Shown here: positions 54,960-64,000 of the stretch, one piece after another
Layout: every line of letters begins with the position of its first letter
Position numbering within the stretch: position 1 is the first letter of the stretch
Origin: Ctena decussata
Taxonomy: Eukaryota > Mollusca > Bivalvia > Lucinida > Lucinidae
DNA: 64,000 nt
Direction: 5' to 3'
Assembly (NCBI GenBank): GCA_963989385.1
Contig: OZ022502.1
Span: 11,638,501 to 11,702,500 of the forward strand
Program-made: the position numbers and the translations under genes
Notes under the pieces: model-generated
Seen by the model: the letters and a program-made list of their open reading frames with translations, nothing else
What the model was told of the DNA's origin: nothing
The model's database searches: none

Positions 54960-55728
54960 CGTCAGATATTGGACTGATAACCTCACATTTAGCGGGTTTC
55001 CAGGATATGTTTATTTGCAGTGAATAACACACTGATAACCTCACATTTAGCGGATATTCAGGATAGGGTGAAAACTAAATTATTTAGTTCAATAAAGATA
55101 GCTGAGTTGCCACCTACTTGGGAAAGAGCTGCTGACTCGGCTTATCACTTGTAATTTATTGTTTGTTGGGATGTCTTTATCAATCTTTCCCTTTGATGTT
55201 GGGGATAGGGTTTGGGATCTGATTCAGTCAGTTCCTGAAGTGTAGTTACTCTTTAAATTTACTTGCAATGAATAACGCACTGATAACCTCACATTTAGCG
55301 GATATCCAGGATAGGTTTATTTGCAGTGAATAACACACTGATAACCTCACATTTAGCGGATGTTCAGGATAGGGTTACCTGCAATGAATAACGCACTGAT
55401 AATCTCACATTTGGCGGGTTTCCAGAATAGGTTAAAGCACTGATAACCTCACATTTAGCGGATATTCAGGATAGGGTTACCTGCAATGAATAACGCACTG
55501 ATAATCTCACATTTGGCGGGTTTCCAGAATAGGTTTATTTGCAGTGAATAAAGCACTGATGACCTCACATTTAGCGGATATTCAGGATAGGGTTACTTGC
55601 AATGAATAACGCACTGATAACCTCACATTTAGCGGGTTTCCAGGATAGGTTTATTTGCAGTGAATAACGCACTGATAACCTCACATTTAGCCTATTTCAA
55701 GGATAGGGTTACTTGCAATGAATAACGC
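54960..55728. repeat. 58-bp minisatellite
   Basis: The unit is CTGATAACCTCACATTTAGC, GGGTTTCCAGGATAGGTTTA, then TTGCAGTGAATAACGCA. About ten copies alternate two variants (GGTTTCCAGGATAGGTTTAT and GGATATTCAGGATAGGGTTA), interrupted by repeat R5 at 55,063-55,260. Confidence 0.93.
55063..55260 (+). mobile_element. Repeat R5, truncated copy inside the 58-bp minisatellite
   Basis: It ends GTAGTTACTCTTTAAATTT, exactly complementary to the start of the R5 copies at 42,036 and 42,947, but extends only about 200 bp the other way. The array consensus GATAGGGTTACTTGCAATG defines the insertion point. Confidence 0.75.
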
Positions 55729-55960
55729 ATTAAACCAGCGGGTACAGTACGAGTCTCTTGTCCGACATATACATGTATATATCTATGTGACTCAATTGTG
55801 TCTAAGAGGGAAAGAGCGTGTCCATTATTTCCATTGCAAGCTTACATGTATTGTTATACTGCACAATAACGTCATTGGCATCCTTACAATCGCGACTGTT
55901 TGGAGCTGGCCTATGAGATTACCGTACAACCACGTGGTATATCCAGGAAGGTTACCATTT

Positions 55961-57257
55961 TGGCTCACCTGAGCCGAAGGCTTGGTCCGTCGTCCGTCTT
56001 ACGTCGTCCGTCGTACGTCGACCGTACACACTTTTAAGCATTAATATCTGCTAAAGTTGGGCCAGGGTGAATAAATCTTTTCAGACTTACTTGCCATTGA
56101 ATGTAAAAAAATCTGAAAAAAACCTTGTGTACACTCTAGAGGGCACAGTTTTGATCCAATATTCATGAAACTTAGTCAGAAATTATATCCCTATGACATC
56201 TAGGAAACGATTGAAACTGGGTCATGTCAGGTCAAAAACCAGGTCAGTAGGTCAAATCTTAGAAATACGTTGTGTACCCTCTAGCGGGCACACTTTTGAT
56301 CCAGTTTTCATGAAACTTTGTGGGAATGTTTATCTTTATGAAATCTAGAAGGAAATAGATATTGGGTCATGTCAGGTCAGAAACTAGGTCACTAGGTCAA
56401 ATCTTAGAAAATTTTTGTGTACACTCTAGAGGGAACTATTTTGATCTCATCTTCATGGAACTTTGTCAAATTGTTTATCTCTATGAAATCTAAGTTTGAA
56501 AGTAGATCATGTCAGATCAAAAACTAGGTTACTAGGTAAAATCTAAGAAAATCCTCGTGTTCACTCTAGAGGGGACAGTTTTGATCAAATATTCATGAAA
56601 CTTTGTCAGAATATTTATCACTAGGAAATTTAGGAATATTTGGATATAGGGTCATGTTGGGTCAGAAAGTATGTCACTAGGTCAGAATTTAGAAAAAAAA
56701 ACTTTTTTTGTACACTCTAGAGGGCACAGGTTTGATCCAATCTTCATGAAAGTTTGTCAGAATGTTTATCTCTATTACATCTAGGATAATTTTGAAACTT
56801 GGTCATGCTTGGCCAAAAGTAGGTCACTAGATCATATCTTAGAAAAAAAACTTGTGTACATCCTAGAGGGCACAGTTTTGATCCAATATTCATGAAACTT
56901 TGTCACAACGTTCATTTCTATAACACTTAGGAAAAGCTGGATACTGGGTCATGTCAGGTCAGAAACTAGGTCAGTAGGGCAAATCTTTGCATAACGCTGT
57001 TTACACTCTACAGGGCTCAGCTTTAATCCAATCTTCATGAAACTTTGTCAGAATGTTTATCTCTATGAAATGTAGAACTAAATATTTATCTCTAAGAAAT
57101 GTAGGACGAGATGGAAACTGGGTCATGTCGACTCTGAAAGTAGGTCAGTAGGTCAAATCTTAGAAAAATCTTGTGTACACTCTAGAGGGCAAAGTGAAAC
57201 GACAAAATGTGTCTGTTGACAGTAAGATCTCAGGTGAGCTACAGGGCCATTGGTCCT
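55961..57257 (-). mobile_element. Pearl/HINE-like element, family C (1.3 kb)
   Basis: It begins with the terminal hairpin GGCTCACCTGAGCCGAAGGC and a CGTCCGTCGTACGTCG tract, and ends with CTCAGGTGAGCTACAGGGCC. The core consists of about eight units of roughly 145 bp with TGTGTACACTCTAGAGGGCA, TTCATGAAACTTTGTCAGAA and GGTCATGTCAGGTCA. Confidence 0.8.
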
Positions 57258-57600
57258 TTGATATAATACCAGCAGAAAGTGGTCATAATCCTAATTTCTG
57301 ATGATTCAGTTTCTAGGTCTTGGTTATTGGTGACGCTTTTCCCACCGACCTTAGATTCTCTCACGATCTTTCCGATGGGCATGAAACAGTATTTCAAGGC
57401 TCGTTGAGGTAAATTGACTGGCAGTATCAACATGAGCTTATGGTTTATCGGAATTCATGTAGTTGTATCACCAGTCCTAAATTACGATGCAGAGTCCCAA
57501 AGACTGCATCATTTGGCAGCTCACTGTTCTTGCAATATCGTCAATTTCTGCTTGACCTTCAAATATATAATACCATTTTCTAGATCTCTAGTGATTTTTT

Positions 57601-58520
57601 AGCTCACCTGGCCCGAAGGGCCATAGTGAGCTATTGTCATACCAATGCGTCCGGCGTGCGTCGTGCGTCGTGCGTTGTGCGTCGTGCGTCGTCACGGAAT
57701 TTGTCCGTCAACACCTAAAAATAAATATTCAAACATCTTCTTCTGTAAAACTACTGGTCCCATGGTTCTCAAATTTCACATGGAGCATGACCTGACTCCA
57801 GGGTCTCAGAATTGTAAAATTGGGTCAGGTTGAAAATCCAAGATGGCCGCCGTTACTAAAAATAGCAAAAACAACAAAATAAACTTCTTCTTCAGAACCA
57901 CTGGGTATATTTGTCTGAATTTTGGCATGGAACATCAGTGAAACCTTGGTATTCAAAATTGTAAAAATGAAAAAAATCTGTAGCAGAGTTTTGTCACAGT
58001 GACCTACTTTCTGTTTACGTGTGTAATTTTGCTCAAATGCCAATGTCAAAAAATGACCTATTTAAACAACTTCAAACAACTTCTTCTCTAAAACCACTGA
58101 GCCCATGGATCTCAAATTTCACATGGAGCATGACCAGACTGCAGGGTTTCAAAATTGTAAAATTGGGCCAGGTCAAGAATCCAAGATGGCTGCTGTTACT
58201 AAAAATAGCAAAAACAACAAAATCAACTTCTTCTCCAGAACCAGTTGGTATATTTGGTTGAAAGTTTGCGTGGAACATTAGTGGGACCTTGGTATTAAAA
58301 ATTGTAAAAAAAAAAAATCTATAGCGGAATTAGGTCACAGTGACCTACTTAGGGTTTACAAGGCCGATTTTGCTCAAATGTCAATATCTAAAGAAAATGC
58401 AACCAATTCTGACCAGATTTGGTCAGAATTGGTTCTTGAATGGAATTATTTCAATTTTGTGCCAGTTGACTATCCAAGATGGCCACCATGGGGGGCCGTT
58501 ACTAAAAATAGCACAAACAT
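57601..58520 (-). mobile_element. Host pearl-like element, right part (split by self-insertion)
   Basis: It starts with a 32-nt double hairpin (AGCTCAC, GGCCCGAAGGGCC, GTGAGCT) after a T run, then a (GTGCGTC)n tract. Core segments with GATGGC-GCCGTTACTAAAAAT and CACAGTGACCTACTT follow. The element resumes at 60,518-61,599, giving 2,002 bp in total. Confidence 0.88.
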
Positions 58521-60517
58521 AACAAGAGGCCCAAATGGGCCTGATATCGCTCACCTGGCTATTGTGCAATGGAACCATTCTGATACAAAATTGGTCCAAT
58601 TCCACTGAGAATTTCTCATTTTCACATTTTGCTACTTTTAGTAGCAGAGGCAAACTTGCCTGGTCTTTATATATTTACTTTTGAAACACCTCAATACAAG
58701 AATCATTTTGCCACAAATTTCATCAAAATCCATTCAGGGGTTACTGAGATATTGCCAGTTTCATGTTTTGTGCTATTTTTAGTAACGGCAGATGGCGGCC
58801 ATCTTGGATTGCTAAAATGCAAAAAAATCGAAAAGCCTTCATGCAAGGACCATTTTGACACAAATTTGGTCCAATTCCATTGAGATTTTCTGATTTTCAC
58901 ATTTTTCTATTTTTAGTAACAGAGGCCAATATGACTGGTCTTACAGTTAGATATTTTTGAAACATCTCAATGCAAGAATCATTTTGACACAAATTTCGTC
59001 AAAATCCATTCAGCGGTTACTGAGATATTGTCATTTTCATGTTGTGTGCTATTTTTAGTAACGGCAAATGGCGGCCATCTTGGAATGCCAAAATGCAAAA
59101 AATCGAAAAAGCTTAACTAAAGGATCATTCTGACACAAAATTAATCCAACTCCATTGAGATTTTCTAATTTTCACATTTTTCTATTTTTAGTAACAGAGG
59201 CCAATATGAATGGTCTACAGTTAGATATTTTTGAAACATCTCAATGCAAGAATCATTTTGACACAAATTTCGTCAAAATCCATTCAGCGGTTACTGAGAT
59301 ATTGTCATTTTCATGTTTTGTGCTATTTTTAGTAACGGCAGATGGCGGCCATCTTGGAATGCCAAATTGCAATTAATCAAAATGACTTCATGCAAGGAAC
59401 ATTCTGACACTAAATTGGTCCAATTCCATTCAAGGGTTCTTGAGTAATTGTTATTTTTATGTTTGTGCTATTTTTAGTAACACCAGATGGCGGCCATCTT
59501 GGAATGCCAAATTGCAATTAATCGAAACGGCTTCATGCAAGGAACATTCTGACACAAAATTGGTCCAATTCCATTCAAGGGTTCTTGAGTAATTGTCATT
59601 TTTATGTTTGAGCTATTTTTAGTAACGGCCCCCATGGTGGCCATCTTGGATAGTCAACTTGCACAAAATTGAAATAATTCCATTCAAGAACCAATTCTGA
59701 CCAAATCTGGTCAGAATTGGTTGCATTTTCTTTAGATATTGACATTTGAGCAAAATCGGCCTTGTAAACGCTAAGTAGGTCACTGTGACCTAATTCCGCT
59801 ATAGATTTTTTTTATTTTTACAATTTTTAATACCAAGGTCCCACTTATATTCCATGCAAACTTTCAACCAAATATACCAAATGGTTCTGGAGAAGAAGTT
59901 GATTTTGTTGTTTTTGCTATTTTTAGTAACAGTGGCCATCTTGGATTCTTGACCTGACCCAATTTTATAATTTTGAAACCCTGCAGTCTGGTCATGCTCC
60001 ATGTGAAATTTGAGATCCATGGGTTCAGTGGTTTTAGAGAAGAAGTTGTTTGAAGTTGTTTAAATAGGTCATTTTTTGACATTGGCATTTGAGCAAAATT
60101 ACACATGTAAACAGAAAGTAGGTCACTGTGACAAAACTCCACTACAGATTTTTTTCATTTTTACAATTTTGAATACCAAGGTTTCACTGATGTTCCGTGC
60201 CAAAATTCAGACGAATGTACCCAGTGGTTCTGAAGAAGAAGTTTATTTTGTTGTTTTTGCTATTTTTAGTAACGGCGGCCATCTTGGATTTTCAACCTGA
60301 CCCAATTTTACAATTCTGAGACCCTGGAGTCAGGTCATGCTCCATGTGAAATTTGAGAACCATGGGACCAGTAGTTTTACAGAAGAAGATGTTTGAATAT
60401 TTGTTTTTAGGTGTTGACGGACAAATTCCGTGACGACGCACGACGCACGACGCACGACGCACGCCGGACGCATTGGTATGACAATAGCTCACTATGGCCC
60501 TTCGGGCCAGGTGAGCT
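58521..60517 (+). mobile_element. Full-length 1,997-bp pearl-like element inserted into its own twin
   Basis: The left end AACAAGAGGCCCAAATGGGC continues with CTGATATCGCTCACCTGG, and the right end is ACTATGGCCCTTCGGGCCAG then GTGAGCT. Both ends match the ends of the surrounding element at 61,599 and 57,601. Core units alternate TTTTTAGTAACGGCAGATGG and GCCATCTTGGA with TCATTTTGACACAAATTTCG and ATTCAGCGGTTACTGAGATA. No coding capacity and no duplication at the borders. Confidence 0.9.
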
Positions 60518-61599
60518 AAAAATGACAATTACTCAAGAACCCTTGAATGGAATTGGACCAATTTTGTGTCAGAATGTTCCTTGCATGAAGCCGTTTCGAT
60601 TAATTGCAATTTGGCATTCCAAGATGGCCGCCATCTGGTGTTACTAAAAATAGCACAAACATAAAAATGACAATTACTCAAGAACCCTTGAATGGAATTG
60701 GACCAATTTTGTGTCAGAATGTTCCTTGCATGAAGTCGTTTTGATTAATTGCAATTTGGCATTCCAAGATGGCCGCCATCTGCCGTTACTAAAAATAGCA
60801 CAAAACATGAAAATGACAATATCTCAGTAACCGCTGAATGACTTTTGACGAAATTTGTGTCAAAATGATTCTTGCATTGAGATGTTTCAAAAATATCTAA
60901 CTGTAGACCATTCGTATTGGCCTCTGTTACTAAAAATAGAAAAATGTGAAAATTAGAAAATCTCAATGGAGTTGGATTAATTTTGTGTCAGAATGGTCCT
61001 TTTATTAAGCTTTTTCGATTTTTTGCATTTTGGCATTCCAAGATGGCCACCATTTGCTGTTACTAAAAATAGCACAAAACATGAAAATGACAATATCTCA
61101 GTAACCGCTGAATGGATTTTGACGAAATTTGTGTCAAAATGATTCTTGCATTGAGATGTTTCAAAAATATCTAACTGTAAGACCAGTCATATTGGCCTCT
61201 GTTACTAAAAATAGAAAAATGTGAAAATCAGAAAATCTCAATGGAATTGGACCAAATTTGTGTCAAAATGGTCCTTGCATGAAGGCTTTTCGATTTTTTG
61301 CATTTTAGCAATCCAAGATGGCCGCCATCTGCCGTTACTAAAAATAGCACAAAACATGAAACTGGCAATCTCTCAGTAACCCCTGAATGGATTTTGATGA
61401 AATTTGTGGCAAAATGATTCTTGCATTGAGGTGTTTCAAAAGTAAATATATAAAGACCAGGCAAGTTGGCCTCTGTTACTAAAAGTAGCAAAATGTGAAA
61501 ATGAGAAATTCTCAGTGGAATTGGACCAATTTTGTATCAGAATGGTTCCGTTGCACAATAGCCAGGTGAGCGATATCAGGCCCATTTGGGCCTCTTGTT
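60518..61599 (-). mobile_element. Host pearl-like element, left part
   Basis: It is the reverse complement of 58,521-59,603 with minor differences, ending GGGCCTCTTGTT at 61,599. Joined to 57,601-58,520 it restores a continuous element. Confidence 0.88.
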
Positions 61600-62210
61600 T
61601 TTGTCCCCAGGTGGCAATACATCACATAAATCTATTCAACTGGATTTAATTCGGCTCCCCAAAACGTGACATCATGATGTGTATGAGAAAGAAAAGATTG
61701 TCCTAAAAGTTCCAAGCTCGGTTTTCTCTCCTGTAGAAGTGTCTGACGTTTACATACTCAAATCCACTTGAAGATTATGCACAAACCGGTAGCAGGATGT
61801 ATACCTTGGGCCACCGTTAGCGTTACCTTGTTGAACATTCCTTTGTACGGCAAATGGAAGTTTGCAAGAGGAATAAGCATGTAGTGCGACAGCCAAGGAT
61901 GACTGGAGCTCAGCTTTTGTCTGCTTTTCCGTGTTGCATAGTTATGCTTCTCTAGTAAAAATCTCGACGAGAAATTATGGCCAAACAATAACATTTTATG
62001 TACCACATACATATAACATGTTGTACCACACTATTGTTCTCAAGTTTCAATTGTAGACTTCCGTCGCTCAACAGAATTTCTATATACGTTCAGTGACGCA
62101 AAAACACTTTTATGTTATGTCATTTGGCAGGCATCTAAGGTTTGTGTTAGCCATGGAGGTGATACTGACGACTCTTAAAGACTAAGTGAGTGACACAGTT
62201 TAACTTATAG
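61600..62210. other. Unassigned stretch
   Basis: The minus-strand frame 61,758-62,012 has no recognisable domain. Confidence 0.3.
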
Positions 62211-62213
62211 AGC

Positions 62214-62410
62214 TGGGCCCAGGTTCACAATCACGCCTTAAGAGATAAGGAATACCTTAAAGTAAGGTTTTACCTTAAAGTGGTTAAAAATGAGTCTTGA
62301 CAGCACCTTAGTGCTAAGGTATTCCTTAAGTTAAGGAAAAATCTTAAAAATTTTAAGGTTGGTCCGTATCAACTTTAACTTTTTAAGGAACTCCTTAACT
62401 CTTTATATAT
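62214..62410. repeat. Foldback-like sequence rich in CTTAAG/CCTTAA
   Basis: GGGCCCAGGTTCACAATCAC is followed by repeated ACCTTAAAG, AGGTATTCCTTAAG and AAGGAATACCTT in both orientations, so it can fold. It is possibly a truncated MITE of the general type seen at 53,211. The right limit is unclear. Confidence 0.45.
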
Positions 62411-62660
62411 GCGTAAACAATGGCGAACGACTCCTTTAAATGTAAAAATAAATGAATAATTAATTCATTAAATCCATTTATATTCCAGAAAATATTAAAA
62501 AGCTATCATTGCATTTATTTTAATTGATTAGCGTAAACCTATATTTCATTTTGAACTAGAACAAGTGGGCAGGGCTTTACGTACCCCGCCCCCCTCCCCC
62601 GGCCATGGCCATCCCCTAATGACACCAAACTTGAAACGCACAGGTTTAACACATATATGA

Positions 62661-62930
62661 TTGATTGATTGATGTGTTGCTTAACGTCTTCGGTAAACAT
62701 CTATGGTCATGTCGGGACGGTCAGTTAACCTAACCACACTATTCCTGGGCAGGCTTAGACCTCCTAAGCGGTTAATCAGTACTGAGTGCACATACTTTCG
62801 CCAGTAACTGACAACAGCCCTTCTTGAATCAGCGGAAGGAGAAACGAAAGTATGTGGCCAGACCGGGTTTCGAACCCAGGACCTCTGACTTATCTGTCAG
62901 GTCCATACCGATTGCGCTACGCGGCCCGGC
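62661..62930 (-). mobile_element. tRNA-derived SINE, second copy, 15-bp target duplication
   Basis: TTAACACATATATGA at 62,646-62,660 repeats at 62,931-62,945. On the minus strand it matches 31,993-32,259 throughout (box A TAGCGCAATCGG, box B GGTTCGAAACC, body, and a GACGTTAAGCAACACATCA tail ending in a (TCAA)n run). The anticodon stem is mutated, confirming a retroposon rather than a tRNA gene. Confidence 0.93.
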
Positions 62931-63006
62931 TTAACACATATATGATACAAACTTTTAAGTATGTGCTACAGCATCCAAAGGATTTCAACTTATCTTCTGC
63001 AACCTA

Positions 63007-63329
63007 CACAGGCTATAAACCAGTTCGCCAATTTTCGCTTCCTGCAGAGACTGTCCATCATATTTGGCTTCCGCCGAGACTGTCCGCGAGCTCTTGCTTC
63101 CTGCTGAGACTTCTGTCCATGATAAATGGCTTCCTGCAGAGACTGTCTGCGTGATTCTGCTTCCTTCCGAGAGCCTCGGCAGGAAGCAGAGTCATGCGGA
63201 CAGTCTCGGCAGGATGCCATTTTTCGAGGACAGTAGTCCCTGCAGCTCGCGGACAATCTCGGCGGAAGCCAAATATGATAGACAGTCTCTACAGGAAGCG
63301 AAAATTGGCGGACTAGTTTATACCCTGTG
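63007..63329. mobile_element. 323-bp imperfect palindrome with GAGACTGTCC subrepeats
   Basis: The left arm CACAGGCTATAAACCAGTTC pairs with the complement of GACTAGTTTATACCCTGTG. The centre is near 63,168 (CTTCCGAGAGCCTCGGCAGG). Each arm repeats CTTCC-GC-GAGACTGTCC three to four times with AAATGGCTTCC or GCGAGCTC spacers. The overlapping frames on both strands are a by-product. Confidence 0.85.
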
Positions 63330-64000
63330 ACCAATAAACCGAATACATGTAGTTAATATATCAAACGGTTCAATAGAAGGATACTGGAAATAAAATTATA
63401 GCAGAACTTTGATGCAAATGTTTCAGTATGTAACCTTGACCTTATGTCAGCAGCATCCAGATGGTGACACCTGTTACAACCCAGAAATAAACCAAGGCAC
63501 ATATCATAAGGTCACAGAAGGATATGGGATTAACAATCTTATCTTAAAACATGGAAAAGCTGAAGTCTATGATTTTGATCTCGCGGTGAAGGCATGTGCG
63601 AAGATAGTATGAAATGAATTTTCAGACCAACATCTTCTATCATGCCAAATATAACCAGACTCAACAAATGGTTGCGATGATATGAGCTCCCTAAAACTTT
63701 AACATGAAAAAGTCAATGTCCGTGACCTTGACCTCTAGGTCACAGGCATGGGGCGGCGTGGAACAGAATAAAACTTTGAACAAATATAAACCCAACTATA
63801 AACCCAACCCAACAAAGAGTTTGAATTAATATCAAGATCTTAAAAACTTTACCATGAAACTTTAACATGAAAAACTCAAAGTCCGTGACCTTGATCGCTA
63901 GTTCAAAGACATGTATATTATTGCATATCCAAAATTCGATTGATGAATATCCAAACTTCGATTTATGGATATCCATAATTTGATTTTAGGATTTCCAAAA

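Larger units (their letters stand above)
62556..64000 (+). mobile_element. Pearl/HINE-like element, family B, nested and cut by window end
   Basis: It begins AGAACAAGTGGGCAGGGCTT and CCCCCTCCCCCGGCC like the element at 49,997. Core subrepeats with GTAACCTTGACCTTATGTCA, GTCCGTGACCTTGACCTCTA and AAAACTTTAACATGAAAA continue to the window edge. It is interrupted by a SINE (62,661-62,930) and by a palindrome (63,007-63,329). Confidence 0.7.

Noticed and set aside
57645..61491. Many 60-92-codon ORFs on both strands
   Set aside because: They are shadows of the pearl-like core repeats and appear in mirrored pairs because of the inverted self-insertion.
62990..63334. 114-codon minus-strand ORF, Arg/Gln/Ser rich
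   Set aside because: It spans a palindrome and the opposite strand encodes a similar frame, so there is no evidence of coding.

Overview
The window reads as non-bacterial, intron-rich, A+T-rich eukaryotic DNA from a mollusc, most likely a bivalve (clam-type). The evidence is the near absence of long open frames, one clear spliced exon of lin-28 in an invertebrate form, several tRNA-derived SINEs, dense foldback MITEs, and several elements with the architecture of the bivalve 'pearl' / Helentron-associated (HINE) elements: terminal hairpin, ACGG-like microsatellite, then a core of tandem subrepeats. The assignment to bivalves is inference from repeat types. No species can be named.

The only convincing host-gene piece is a 101-bp exon on the minus strand at 27,414-27,514. 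It encodes the first half of a LIN-28 cold-shock domain and has an AG acceptor and a GTAAGT donor. No other lin-28 exon was found, so much of the surrounding sequence may be its introns. One further frame stands out: a Pro/Ala/Lys-rich ORF at 8,016-8,891 (minus), inside a G+C-rich 1.25-kb insertion flanked by a 14-bp direct repeat. Two non-LTR retrotransposon 3' coding remnants lie at about 1,880-2,376 and 12,389-12,985.

Layout. 1-7,490: two diverged copies of a segment, differing by a SINE-like insertion (copy 1) and a 1,337-bp Harbinger-type element with TAA duplication (copy 2), plus a mariner-like 966-bp element with TA duplication. 7,689-8,938: the retrotransposed ORF. 9,158-11,340: pearl-like elements. 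11,650-15,345: large inverted repeats around a LINE fragment. 16,750-17,335: a 78-bp minisatellite with a palindromic core. 17,535-18,323: a 789-bp near-perfect palindrome. 19,185-20,540: another foldback family. 22,022-26,460: a duplicated MITE block, a 1.46-kb pearl-like element and a SINE. 27,414-27,514: the lin-28 exon. 28,140-33,740: a 49-bp minisatellite broken by at least four insertions. 34,600-40,340: MITEs, a 42-bp minisatellite and A+T-rich DNA. 40,669-44,224: a pearl-like element with a very recent 0.9-kb tandem duplication. 44,225-55,730: mostly A+T-rich DNA with scattered MITEs, a second pearl-like family and a 58-bp minisatellite. 55,961-61,599: more pearl-like elements, including a 2.0-kb element inserted in inverted orientation into another copy of itself. 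62,556-64,000: a nested pearl-like/SINE/palindrome composite cut by the window end.

The genes do not form a pathway. What links the window is mobile DNA. At least eight copies of one 200-236-bp palindromic MITE, three of a 202-bp MITE and two of a 198-201-bp MITE are present, and many insertions preserve target-site duplications or paralogous empty sites, so insertion mechanism and relative order can be read directly.
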